A stretch of DNA of 64,000 bases from Costus lasius (taxonomy: Eukaryota; Streptophyta; Magnoliopsida; Zingiberales; Costaceae), in the NCBI GenBank assembly GCA_027563935.2, contig CM050453.2, positions 11,612,001 through 11,676,000 on the forward strand. Reading direction: 5' to 3'. Below, piece after piece: positions 1 to 11,371 of the stretch (the first letter of the stretch is position 1; the number at the start of each line of letters is the position of its first letter). The translations under genes were made by a program, and so were the position numbers. The notes below the pieces were generated by a model. It was not told the origin of the DNA. It saw only the letters and a list, made by a program, of their open reading frames with translations, and ran no database searches.

Positions 1-1498
1 TGCAGATTGCGTAGGTCATAATTGCCCTCTCTGTGAAGGACATTTCTTGCTTTCCTTTAGGGGACTATAGTTCTCTTGATCAACTCTCATGTTGATCACT
101 TTGTATTTTTCTGTTGACAATAAAATCTCGGAACAGAAGAAATAAATACTTTCTTTTTCTTTTGCTAGTCATGGTATACGTATGAAAACTTACAGCAACC
201 TATCTGCGTTACATTTGCGTATATATTTCTTCCCCCAAACTGTTGTGTCCTTTGCCACCTACTTTGGTCCCAGTTTGCCTAATTTTATTGTAATATTAGT
301 GTTACTGAGTTAATTTCAGCTGTGCTATATTTATTTTATTATAATACCAATATTTTGGGTTAATAGTGTAATGCGTTGATGACTTTCATAAGCTGTAAGA
401 ACCATGCAAGGGTAAATTGCAGGGAAGAATGATAATTAATTTTTAAAAATTGTTAAGTATTAATTGTTTTGGTCAAAGTTAATGGAAGAGATGGATGATG
501 AATATTTCTCACTTTAAAGAATTCAAAATTTAAGCATGAGGAAACTTTGGTTTGGGAATTAATGATCAGACTTAAGTGGTACAAAGGAAGGGTGTCAACG
601 CTACTCTTCATCTTCATGAGGGTTTTGACCTAAATGGCATTGAGAGTATGCTACGCATGCATGAGTAAATCATGTTTAGCACTAAAGACATTTATATATA
701 GTTTTAGATTAAGTATTGGTTAAGCCATCCAAAACAAAATTGATCAACGGGAGACTTATTCAATAGCTTTTATGAACAAGTCTACGCATTCGTGAGTAAA
801 TCATTGTGCAGTCACCCCTAGCCCTCAACTCTATTGCCGAGTTTGCCGCACGCAATACACTGTATTTTTGGTAATTTATGAAATTTATCCAAAAAAAAAA
901 TCAGTTCAGCAACGTTCAGTTTTTCATAAATTCGGTCGATTTGTAAAACTTAGATATAAAAATTTTTGAATTTTTTTTTTTGTATAATTGGTATCGCTAT
1001 TCTTCACCCCTAACCCTGGTTGGTAGTAGAAGGCAATAAAGGATTGTTTGTTTAGAGTAAGTTGTTATAGCCGAATCTTGGAATGACGAGGTGTATCTTA
1101 TCGCCATAGTTGTGTCCTTGGGCACAGTGAAAGTGGATCTATATCTTATTACCTGGCCCTTCGATCCCGAAAAGGTTGTCCACATTCTCTACCACATGAC
1201 CACCTCAACAATGGCACCAGTCAGCGGTGGCATTCAATGGTGGATCACTTATCCTGAGGAAGCCATGGTTGCTGAATCTTGGAATGATGAGGTGTTTCTC
1301 AGGCCCATAGCCACATCCTCTATCCCAAAGAGCTGATTCACATTCTCCAGTTTCTCCAGTGATCAGTATCATTTCTATATTTGCTTCTAAAGCCATAAAG
1401 CACCTAAATACCGATTTGTGATAACAAGAATGTAAATTATTAAAATAAAAAGTAGTAGAAAGTATCTAAGCCTACTATGAAGGCATTTGGCATATGAA
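1..1498. other. Intergenic spacer, no supported gene
   Basis: AT-rich sequence without a convincing coding region. The short open frames around 997-1396 overlap on both strands and show no recognisable domain. Two similar phrases (about 1070-1100 and 1271-1300, each reading gaatcttggaatga) suggest a small, old internal duplication. Confidence 0.5.
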
Positions 1499-1891
1499 GG
1501 CATTTGGCATAGCTTTTAGCTATTTCTGTTGGCTGCAAAATTAGATTTTTAGAAGTTTGAATGTTTGGCTATCAGTTTCTGGGTTTAACCTAAAAACAGC
1601 GAAAAATTGCCACCCTCTGCTTTGGATAGTCAAAGTTGCTAGCCGATCAAAAAAATTATTTTACCTTTTCTCCTCGTATGCAAAAATGCTCCGAAATTTG
1701 CCGATCTCCTAGCACGTGTAATAAATATTAGGAACACTCTTATAAAATTTTTTAAAAATAATAGACTTACATAGCTACTAACTAGCATAGCTATTTACTT
1801 AAACACTTTTAAACTTTTCTAGTCAATTACTTTTCAACTAGTACTTTTTCCACCAAAAAAGCTAAAAATTTTAGCTATGTCAAATTAACCC
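1499..1891. repeat. Putative MITE with imperfect terminal inverted repeats
   Basis: The left end reads ggcatttggcatagctttt. The reverse complement of the right end reads gggttaatttgacatagct, which matches it imperfectly. The interior is AT-rich and non-coding. The left end is preceded by a 15-base direct repeat (tgaaggcatttggca). No clear target-site duplication was found, so the boundaries and class are tentative. Confidence 0.35.
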
Positions 1892-2430
1892 TATATATTT
1901 ATTCTAAAACAAAGATCTATCATTCTTTTAGCAACAAATACATACAATTTTTAGAAAAAACGCATGATGTTTAGAAAAGAATTAAATCAAATAAAAAAAA
2001 AAGAAAGTTTACAAGTTATAAGTAACTGAATAAGAAGAAATATTTCACTTCATTGCGTGTGCTTGATTAGATTAGGGTTTTTAAGGATGCAATTTTGTGC
2101 CGAGTCGATTTTCTTAAAAATTATATTAAAAAAATCTAATATAATAACAAGTGTTTCCAGAATTAAGGTAGACATTATAGTACACAATAGTACTGTTTGC
2201 TAACATGCACCAAAATATATAGAAATTTTTAGAAAAGATCGTCGATTTGGAAAAACCATAAAACCCTTCCAGTGTGTTGGCCAATCAACTCGATGCTCGA
2301 ATCTCAAAGCGCGGAGGATACGCAGATACGCCCGCGGGAAAAGCCTACACTCTCCCGCCAACGTTCGTGCCTCTCCGCGCCTGGCGACACCACGCAGCAG
2401 CCCTGCCTCAATCTCTTGGCTCTCCCGGCG
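1892..2430. other. Spacer and probable 5' flank of the FAR1-like gene
   Basis: Sequence is AT-rich to about 2260, then turns abruptly GC-rich (2280-2430). That shift fits the 5' UTR and promoter-proximal part of the gene starting at 2431. No distinct TATA element was singled out. Confidence 0.4.
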
Positions 2431-4824
2431 ATGGCCGATCCTTCCTCGAAATGTTCTTCTACTGAGAAAGGTTCTCTTCGTACTCCCCCTTCCCGCCCTC
2501 CCTCACTGTCTCTTTAGGGCAAAGACGAAGAGGAACGAAAAGTTTTTGGGTTTCTCGTACCTTTTTTCTCGATAAATTTAGGTCTGGTCTTAGTACGGTT
2601 TGCCTTTTCTTTAACGTTTTCCTTTTCCTTTTACTTGAAATTACTTTTTGAGGTCGGGAAGGTAAGAACTTGCAGCAAGATCAATCTTCATGAAAAAAAT
2701 ACTTGAGAAACAATACACTTATGGCAAAGCGAAATATGTTCTTTTATCTGTGTTACTGCATATCTTGTGCTCACTTTTGTTATTTATACAATTTGTTAAT
2801 TGATTTCATGATCTTTGTTACAGTAGAAGGACGAGCTGCTTTTCCTTGTTATGTTTCGTCAGATTCTTCTGCCAGTGCTTCCCATCTGGATGATTCTTCT
2901 TCCAGTTCTTCCCATCTGGCATGGGGAACAAGTAATCCTGGGGGAGCACCAGATTTTGGGCAGAATGATGTGAGAAGCTTAATAGTATTGGGTTGATCGA
3001 TTCTTACTTTTTTATTTGTCTACCTAGCCAGTTAATTGTTGGTCTTTTGTTCAGATATCATCAGAACTATCTGGAAATTATGGGTTGGATGATCATTCTG
3101 GAAGGGCGAGTCATGCCACAACAAGAGTTAGTGGATATGCTGCCGGAGACAGTACTAGAGTGCTTACTCCTTTGGAAAATTCAGCTTTGGCAAGACAAGC
3201 AGTAAGTAGCAATGTACAATCTATGAGTTATGGGTTGGATGATCGTGCTGGTACTAGCACTCTTGCTACAACTAGGCTTAGTGCATTGGCTGGTGGAGAT
3301 GGATGTGTTAGAAGTGACAGCAATTGGTTAAAGGGTAAAGAGATGCAAGATTTACTTCAATATTTGAAAATTAGGAAAATCAATGAGCCTTCCTTTTTTT
3401 ATGCAATTCAAGTTTTTGAGACGGGAGAAGTGGCCAATTTCTTTTGGGCAGATATTAAAGCTATTATTGATTATGCTTATTTTGGAGATGCTATCTCATT
3501 TAATATGACATTTCTAATTAATGATTATGAAATGTTATTTGCTCCTATTGTTGGTATTAATCATCACAAGGAAACCATTATATTTGGTGCAGCATTACTA
3601 TCCGATGAAAGCTTTGAATCATTTGTTTGGCTATTTGAGACATTTATGACAGCAATGCATAGAAAGCAGCCAATTACAATTTGTACATATCAATCAGATG
3701 CGATTTCAAAGGCTATCAAAATAGTTATGCCAAACACATGCCACCATTTGTGTTTATGGTATATTTTTCAGAATGCAACCACAGACATGAGCCAAGTTAT
3801 TCACAACTTTCCTCATTTTTTGCCTCTCTTAAAAGCATGCATATATGAACATAGCAGTGTTGACAAATTTGAGAACTTATGGACTGATTTGATTGAAAAA
3901 TATAATCTTTCACAAAACAATTGGATTGCAATTTTTTATACTATTCGAGAAAAATGGGCTTCAGTTTATGGTGGAGACTCATTTTGTGCGGACATGACTA
4001 CTATACACAGAAACAAAAATATAAATTGTGCTTTTAAGAAGTTTTTTAAGAAGAAATTATGTATGTTAGAGTTTTTAGAACAATATGACAAGACTATTCA
4101 ATATTTTCGTGAAAAAGAACTGCATGTTGATTTTAAGTCCAGACACACTACTCCTCTTCAATCATATGGTTATACAGCAATGCTAAAGGAAGCGTCATCG
4201 ATTTATACAAAAGTGATCTACGATGAGTTTGCAGAACAATATATGAGTCAATTATCATGTACATGTGAATCAATTAATTTTGATGAATATGAGACTTTTA
4301 AAGTAACATGTCTAGACACTATGATTCCCCACTTCGTTACATACAAGGCGAATACATTGACAATAGAATGTTCTTGTAAAATGTTTCAACGTTATGGAAT
4401 TCTTTGTATGCATGCTTTAAGGGTGTTTAATGTAAGGAACATCCTTAAATTGCCTCAACAATATGTTTTGAAAAGATGGACCAAACATGCTAAATATGGT
4501 GATAGTTGTAGTTTGAGAAGTCCACTGATAGATTCTTCTGGAAAGGAAATGCTAACACTATTATACACTCGTGTTTGTCAAAAGGCATGCAATTTATTAG
4601 CTAAAAGTATGAATTCTAGAAAAGCCCTTGAAATTTTGGATAAAGCAATTGATGAAGTGTCACCTCAGGTAGAGCAAGCTATACATAATGACACCGAAAG
4701 TGATTATGTTTTCAAGGGCAGTAATGATGTATGCATGGAAAGTTGTAAAATTACTATTCAGGTTCCTACAGTGAAGAAAGGTCCAAAAGAGAAGAAAAGA
4801 AAGTCTACTTGGAAGAAGAAATAG
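2431..4824 (+). CDS. FAR1/FRS-like protein lacking the FAR1 DNA-binding domain (MULE-derived)
   Basis: Three-exon model: 2431-2470, 2824-2969 and 3055-4824. It stays in frame and predicts 651 aa. FAR1/FHY3 proteins are transcription regulators domesticated from Mutator transposases. Visible here are a serine-rich N-terminal region, a two-copy repeat (YGLDD...ATTR) at about 70-130, a MULE transposase-like core at about 180-330 (FWAD, FGD, FAPIVGINHH, HHLCLWY) and a SWIM zinc finger near 501-515 (CSC...CMH). The tail is lysine-rich. The N-terminal FAR1 zinc-binding domain that usually precedes the core is absent. Two positions normally acidic in MULE cores are changed: FDTTY-like reads FNMTF, and TDQ-like reads TYQ, so transposase activity is unlikely. 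The exon 1 donor (gttctc) is weak, so the N-terminus is the least certain part. The long intact frame argues for a gene or a recent remnant. Confidence 0.72.
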
Positions 4825-4948
4825 AAAATTTTTATTACTTCTAAATATGTGGAAAACCCAAGTACGCATTTGTTATTTTTCACAATCCATTCTATTGAAA
4901 CCATTCTATACATTAATATGTATTAACAATACTTTTTGTTTTCATTAT

Positions 4949-5110
4949 AGGAGAGGATGGAGCTGGAAACTTTGAGGACATAATGGTATAATCACCGGAG
5001 TCCATAGTGATGAATACACAAACAAGCATATCCTTCATGCAATTGCTTGCGCCAACATCTCGAAACAACAATGATTCACTGCAATTCGAGGACAAAAACG
5101 ATGATGAATA
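4949..5110 (+). pseudogene. Relic 3' exon downstream of the FAR1-like stop
   Basis: A tatag acceptor-like site precedes a frame reading GEDGAGNFEDIMV. It meets TAA at 4987-4989, then continues SPESIVMNTQ and on to an acidic end, NDDEY, before a second TAA at about 5110. It may be a former C-terminal exon of the FAR1-like gene now in its 3' UTR, or unrelated sequence. The evidence is only an uninterrupted frame with plausible composition. Confidence 0.25.
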
Positions 5111-5199
5111 CTAATTTTGGGGTCATGTACCTGGTCTTGTTATATATTTTGGTGATGTAGTACATGATGAAAATTGTTTATATCTTTTTTTGTATAACT

Positions 5200-7110
5200 T
5201 TTACTGAGTTTGTTATGACTTTTAAAGCTTTTAATAGGAAATAGAAATTTTTATTATTTTTAAGCTTCAATAGGAAATAGAAATTTTTGTGGGTGTGAAG
5301 AGGTGTAAATTTGGCTAAACAGTGAAGGATTTTCATCTTTGACAAAATTATGAAATGATCCCCTTCTCTCTTTGTAGGATGATTCTTACCTGGAAAGCTA
5401 CATTAGCACCATTAGAGTTGATTTCGTAAGTGAGCTTTATTTTATTATTAACTGGCAATAAAATGTTTTGACTAAAGCTCCTGAACAATAATTATGTTTT
5501 TTGCATAGAAAATTCGCACTGTTTAGCAGGATGGAAAGACCACTAAGCTTCAAATTGTAAGTTTCATTACTTGATGCTTTCACTCGGATTGTTTTTCCGA
5601 CGCCTTAGTTCACTGGTGAGGCAAATGTCAACAGCCGACAGGGGTTGGTTTTCTAGTTTTATTGCTTTAATACGTTGTAGTTGTAGAGTTTCATAACTGT
5701 GGTCTTAGTTATGTACTTGTTAGAATAAAATTACTGTAGTTAAATTTCATTTTTGTTAATGAGATGCTCATGTTTATTCCCGTGGAAGTTCTCACACAAG
5801 GATGTAATTGGTGGTGTAACTATGCTTCAGGAATTATAAGTTTCCTACATCTTGAGTTGTTTCCCTGTTGTTTCAGTGGGATACTGGGCAAGAGCGTTTC
5901 AGAATAATTACAAGCAGCTACTACCGAGGCCCATGGTATCATTGTGAGTCTATTCCTCAATTCTGCAATTTAAATTATTGTCATATTTTACTCAACTCTA
6001 CAGTTTATATATTTGTTTTGAACGTGATATATGTATGCCTGCTAATTCTTTGCTTCTGGCTTTGTAGGTAGTCTATGATGTGACGGACCAGGAGAGTTTC
6101 AACAATGTGAAGCAGTGGTTAAATGAGATTGATCGCTATGCGAGTGACAATGTGAACAAGCTTTTGGTTGGGAATAAGAATGATCTTACTTCTAACAAAG
6201 TTGTGTCATACGAGACAGCCAAGGTCCTTTCATCATTGCTAGGTTGTATGAGTATGGTATAACTCTAGTGCAAATCTGATACAGATTTTGACACCACCTT
6301 ATGAGTTACCATTAGTAAGCCCGTGAGTAAAATTAGTATATCCAATGTTCTTAATCGTTTCTGATACATAAAGCTAGTAGTTGTAATCTTTTAGTGGGAC
6401 ATTTGTCTGATAATATGCTGCTAAAATTTTAAAATAAATCAGACAGCAGTATTGGATACGCTACCACCATGTGCATCTGTGTATAACTGAGATTCCTTTA
6501 TCATATTTCTTTATCGTCGACATTTGTTCAACTAATGATCAGCTTTTTCGTGGTCTTGTAGGCTTTTGCTGATGAAATTGGCATCCCTTTGTTGGAAACT
6601 AGCTCGAAAAACGCAACTAATGTGGAGCAGGCATTCATGGCTATGACTGCTTCCATCAAGAACAGGTATCCTAAGTTTGAATGCGGTCGCACTTTCCTAT
6701 GGTCTTGAGAAATTTGCTTTGTAATAAAAATTGTCTGATATGCAGGATGGCCAGCCAACCAGCAATGAACAGTGCCAGGCCGCCGACTGTTCAAATTCGC
6801 GGGCAATCTGTTAACTAGAAGAGTACCTGCTGCTCTTTATTAGAAGTGATACTAACAATTGGATTGTAAAAGCTACTTCTGAAAACTGTGACTCTCTGTA
6901 TTGAGCTCTCCTGAGAGAGCCATGAATTATTCCATTCTTTTCTAGTCATTAATTATGCACAAGTTGGTTATGTGTTTATATAATCAGTTTGCTTCAGTTT
7001 CTGCCCCATATTTAGTTTATGTAATTTTTCTGTTGTGGCAGTTTGACCAATTTTTCTGAAGAACAATGCCAACGTAATTAATGGACTTTTGGTTCTTTTA
7101 TAGCTCATGC
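5200..7110 (+). pseudogene. Truncated inverted duplicate of the Rab1/RABD2 gene
   Basis: This segment matches, exons and introns alike, the minus-strand gene at 50232-53306, so it arose by DNA duplication and not retroposition. Exons 3-8 are present (5378-5425, 5509-5556, 5877-5943, 6068-6223, 6562-6665, 6746-6818); exons 1 and 2, with the start codon and P-loop, are missing. Decay: switch I TIGVDF reads TIRVDF; GAG to TAG at 5524-5526; DTAGQ has lost Ala (3 bp deletion); a further 2 bp deletion near 5931 breaks the frame; SAK reads SSK; and CAG to TAG at 6816-6818 removes the CC prenylation motif still readable just downstream. Splice sites are largely kept. Similarity continues beyond the 3' end to about 7110. 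Confidence 0.93.
5229..5288 (+). repeat. Short tandem repeat at the duplication edge
   Basis: The phrase aataggaaatagaaattttt occurs twice here, about 40 bp apart, but once in the parental locus (about 51787-51815, minus). It marks a small local duplication at the upstream edge of the Rab1 pseudogene. Confidence 0.55.
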
Positions 7111-7189
7111 TCTATGGTAGCTGTCTATGTGATAGTCTTGCCGTTTGGTACATCTGCCTTGAGAGAAGTAGCAGCGTCAACGTTCGACT

Positions 7190-8230
7190 CTCCAAAGAAA
7201 ATTCAGCACAACTTAAGCCAACCTCAGTTGTACCATAATTTTATACGATTAAATTTAAGAAAAAAATATTAAAAAGTTAGAAAAAATATTAAAAAGTTAG
7301 AAAAAATTATAAAAATTCTTAGGTATATATCTTAAATAATTTTCTATAAGTTTTATATGATTTTAGAAAGAATTAACTTAAGTTCTAATATATCCATCCT
7401 AATTTAGTTAATTCTTCCCAAAATCATTTAAAACTTATAGAAAATGATGTATAATATCTATCAAAGAATTTTAGGTTTTTTAAAAATTTTTAATATTTTT
7501 TCTTTAAATTTAACCCTGTACAATTATGGTAGAAATTAGATGATAGAAGATAAGTCAATTCTTTCCAAAACTATTTAAACTTATGAAAAATAATATAGGA
7601 AGTGAGTCAATTTTCATTATTTTTTTAGTAATTTTAAATAATTTATTACTATTATTTTCTTAAATTTAATCAGTACAATTATGGTAGAACTTAGGATGAA
7701 TATCGGTAAAATTTGAGTCAATTCTTTGCAAAGTAATAATAAAACTTATGAAAATTGAAATAGAATATCTTTTACATAAGAATTTTTTTTTGAATTTTTA
7801 ATTATTTTAAAATTTGTACCATGTATATAGCATAACTTAGGATGGGTATTATATAATTTAAAACTTATGGAAAATGATGTAGAATATCTTGTATTTTTGA
7901 AAAAAAATATTTTTTTTTCCTCAAATATAACCTTGTATAATTGCGGTAGAACTTCTTAAGATAAATATTATAGAACATGAGTCAATTCTTTTTAAATTAC
8001 GAAAACTTATGGAAAATAATATATGATATTTACCTAATTTTTTTTAGAAATTTTTCATAAATTTATTATTATTTTTTAAATTTAATCATATACAATTACA
8101 GTATAACTTAGGATAAGTTTAGTAAAACTTACATAAATTCCTTTTAGAATCATGTATAATATATCCACATAACAATTTTAGAGACATTTTCTATATTTTT
8201 AAATTTAATTTATTTAAAAAAAATAGACTT
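7190..8230. repeat. AT-rich diverged tandem array with a palindromic head
   Basis: Diverged units of roughly 120-155 bp carry the anchor tacaattatggtagaa or variants, at about 7520, 7673, 7815, 7936 and 8088. At the left (about 7225-7390) a unit lies in the opposite orientation (ttgtaccataattttata), so the first two units form a long inverted repeat centred near 7390. No coding potential. It could have grown from a foldback MITE. Confidence 0.6.
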
Positions 8231-8231
8231 T

Positions 8232-8263
8232 GTCATTCATGATACGAGTCGCTCATGAATGAC
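8232..8263. repeat. Perfect 11-bp inverted repeat (hairpin)
   Basis: gtcattcatga at 8232-8242 and tcatgaatgac at 8253-8263 are exact reverse complements around a 10-base loop. It lies just past the AT-rich array. The role is unknown. Confidence 0.6.
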
Positions 8264-8587
8264 AACTGACAAGACTTTCTTATTTGTGATACGTCGAGAG
8301 GTTAATGTCATCTTCCCTCGACATCGTCATCCAAATCTCAATTACTACGCAAAGAAAAATGTATAATATGCCAAGCGTCATGTGATATTAACATAATTAT
8401 AAATACTTTTATTGACACCTACCAAAATGTTTAGACACAATAACCCTAACAAATGAACTCTAAATTCTTATAGATGTTAGTACACAAAAAATATTTCTAT
8501 CTAAATCAATAAAAATAATAAAATTAAATTATAAAAATTGAGAATGAAAAACTCGAAGAATCTTACTGTCCTTAGGTAAATATTAGG

Positions 8588-8758
8588 TAGAGCTAGCAAA
8601 ATATGACATGATCCGCTAACACGACATGACATGATACAAGATTTCGCGAGTCTAAGGTAGACTAATCGTGCTTTGTGTCATAAATGTGTCGACTCTTTTA
8701 TGACCTGTCAATTTTCGTGTCACATTGTATCGTTTTGGCGAGTCAACCCGTGTAACTC

Positions 8759-8828
<70 letters not shown>

Positions 8829-9133
8829 CTTAATATATTTATATTATATATTATATATAATCCATTTATGACCCGCCAAATTTTGTGTCATATTATGTAA
8901 CATAATTTTGTATTATAGCATGTTATATCGTGTCATGTTGTGTGATATGGCCTACTTATTAATCGTATTATCTGTGTCGTATCGTGTCACTTGTAAAATA
9001 AGTGGGTCATGTTTGTGTTTTGTATATTGATCCGTTTACATAAACGAGTCGTGTTTGTGTCAAGCATAATTGTATCGCATATCAAGTATGACACAACCCA
9101 TTATGACACATGAAACACAAATTACCAGCCTTA
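8588..9133. mobile_element. hAT-type MITE interrupted by a TA microsatellite
   Basis: The ends are imperfect inverted repeats: left tagagctagcaaaatatgac, right (reverse complement) taaggctggtaatttgtgt. Flanks atattagg (8580-8587) and atattgag (9134-9141) match at 6 of 8 positions, suggesting an aged 8-bp target-site duplication. The interior is rich in cgtgtc/gacacg phrases and has no ORF of note. Confidence 0.6.
8760..8825. repeat. (TA)n microsatellite
   Basis: About 33 uninterrupted TA units inside the hAT-type MITE. Likely highly length-variable and hard to assemble. Confidence 0.95.
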
Positions 9134-9141
9134 ATATTGAG

Positions 9142-10010
9142 AGAAATTTTGTAAATACTAGTGGCTATGCATTATCCATTATTTTATGTTAAGGGGTCAT
9201 ATGATTATTTATAGACTAAACCCTATATTTGCCACTAATAATATTATTTTAAAAATAATAATAAAATTTTAAGTAAAATAAATAAAATATTAACCCACTA
9301 AACAATTAGAAAAAATAAAAATAAAATTTTTAAAATTTTTAAATTTCAATAATAAATTAGTAGATACTCTTGCAATGTGCTTAAGGTATTTCGATAAGAT
9401 ATTTTCTTATAGTGTATTATAGATATATAATTTTAATTAATTTAATTAGTAGGGATCTTAGTTGTCGATAATAAAATCTTCAGATTCAATTACTTTTTTA
9501 TTACTTAGTTTATTCTCGTAAAAAAATTCTCCAACCAAATGGACATACACAATATTCATGTTTAATTTCCATCAATTTGACAACCAAAAAGAACATGAAC
9601 CAAAAGTTTACACATCAACCATCTTAATCAATGTTTGCACTTATCGTCGGTCCTATGGACACTCCATAATTAGGAAAACTAAATTTCGCTTCCACGTATT
9701 CATATGACAATGACTATTACCTCAGCTTGTCATCTTAACGTCCCTTTACACGGACTTTTTTAAGAAAACGCTTGACTTTGGATTGTCTGACTAGGCACAG
9801 TTAACTTAAATCACTTTATTTGATCCTAAAACGCATCTATTTGAAACGCAACCACCAAACTATCCTCCAAAGACGCCGTCATTGTCAACGTTACTTGCCT
9901 TAGTCAACCACAAACCGCCCTCATTTTTTCAATTCGGTTGAATGTCTGTTATGACCGGACCGGAACAACTACCTTGTTTACTCGGGCCTTTTTTTTCTTT
10001 TACTTTAACC
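9142..10010. other. Intergenic spacer
   Basis: AT-rich to about 9560, more balanced later. No coding region or RNA gene was recognised. Confidence 0.45.
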
Positions 10011-10022
10011 GTCCACGCTAGG

Positions 10023-11273
10023 TGTCACGCCCCGGTTGGAACGGCCTAAAAATAGCGCTTATCCGTCGTCTCAGGGTCGTCCGGCGGAATACCAGAACGC
10101 AACGCTCTCTAGGGTTTCCAACCCAAATTTCGAAACCTAACTCCCCGAACAATATTTTATTCCCAAATTACAATTCCCAGAAAACCCTAACCCTAATTAG
10201 GAAAATCGATCAAAATCCAAAATTACCTCCTCGGTCAAAATTGGAGTTTGACCGTTGATCGCCGATTAATCTGATTTCGCTGACATCACAATGATGTCAG
10301 CCACCAAAATCGATTCGCCACTTTCGTTTTCGCCCGTGCTGACGTTCGCTCACGTCAGCCGGTGCTTTTCAATGATTTCACCGTTTGGATTTTGACCCGG
10401 TCAAAATCCTTTTCTAGAAGCGAACGCCGAAATCGCGAAACACTGATGGCGTTGGCTTCGTCTTCCTCCGTAGCCGCTGCGTCGCGACTTCACCGAGCAC
10501 CACTATGCTCGCGAGCTCGCCGGAGAAGTCTGCTGGGAGGGAAGGCTGCCGCCCCCCCCCCCCCCCCTTCCTTCCGTTGATGCCCGGAGTCCGCCTGCCG
10601 CCGGAGAACTCTCACGCTGCGAGACCACGGGTGATTGCAGAACAGGGGAAGGAGATGGGAAATAGAAGCTTTATTACCAGAAACTGGAACTACAACTCTC
10701 CCCATCGCCAACCCCCGTCGGCGACGCCCCTCAATCCCTCCCTCGCCGGTCGTCTCCCCAGACGCCAGCTACAAGCTCTGTTCTCGCTCTCAATCACTCA
10801 CTGGATCACCCTCGACCCTCTGGTATCGCACATCGGTGGAGATCTTCAGGCTTCGTTCCGATGAAGCTGCCAATGCCTCGAGATCTTGCCGATCGATCCC
10901 CTCTTATAGGCGCTCGCCGCCTCTGTAAGCTCCGCATCGCCCGTCTCCCGTGTCGCCCGGAGAAGACGCTTTCTTCCGGCTTTGACGAGTTCCCCGCGCC
11001 ACGTCCGCTCCGCACGCCTTGCCCGAATCTCCCATCCGAGAAGTCCGTCGCCAGCAACGTTCGCAGCCGCTAGCTCCGTCCGGAAGACTCGCCATCGACG
11101 CCGCATCCGAATCGCATGGAGAAGATTGCGTCGATGCAGGCGAACCGCACGCGCCTTCCAATTTGGGGTGAACACGTCAAGTTGACCACTCGAATTTGCG
11201 TCTCTGGATTGGGTTTGGGTTTGGTTTTGGCCTAGTGGGCCTTGGGCCGAACCGACCTGACCCAGACCTGACA
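10023..11273 (-). repeat. 3' LTR of the gag-only element
   Basis: 1251 bp, bounded by TG..CA. In element sense it has a TATA-like ctataagagg (plus about 10904-10914) and an AATAAAG polyadenylation-like signal (about 10667-10674). It contains a telobox-like aaaccctaaccctaatta (10183-10199) and a long C run (about 10551-10567) that is shorter in the partner LTR. Confidence 0.88.
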
Positions 11274-11371
11274 ATTCTCCCCCGCCCAACTTAGACATCG
11301 TCCTCGATGTCAGCAACGGGCGGATCCTGAGCAACTATTGCTCCGATTCTCAAAGCACCAATCCGACACTG

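Noticed and set aside
5868..6262. A second functional Rab GTPase gene on the plus strand
   Set aside because: No start exon or P-loop, two stops, a 2-bp frameshift and a damaged switch II. It is a pseudogene.
10362..11334. Frames of up to 162 aa in the first LTR
   Set aside because: The LTR is non-coding regulatory sequence, and the same frames recur in the partner LTR at 13051-13929.
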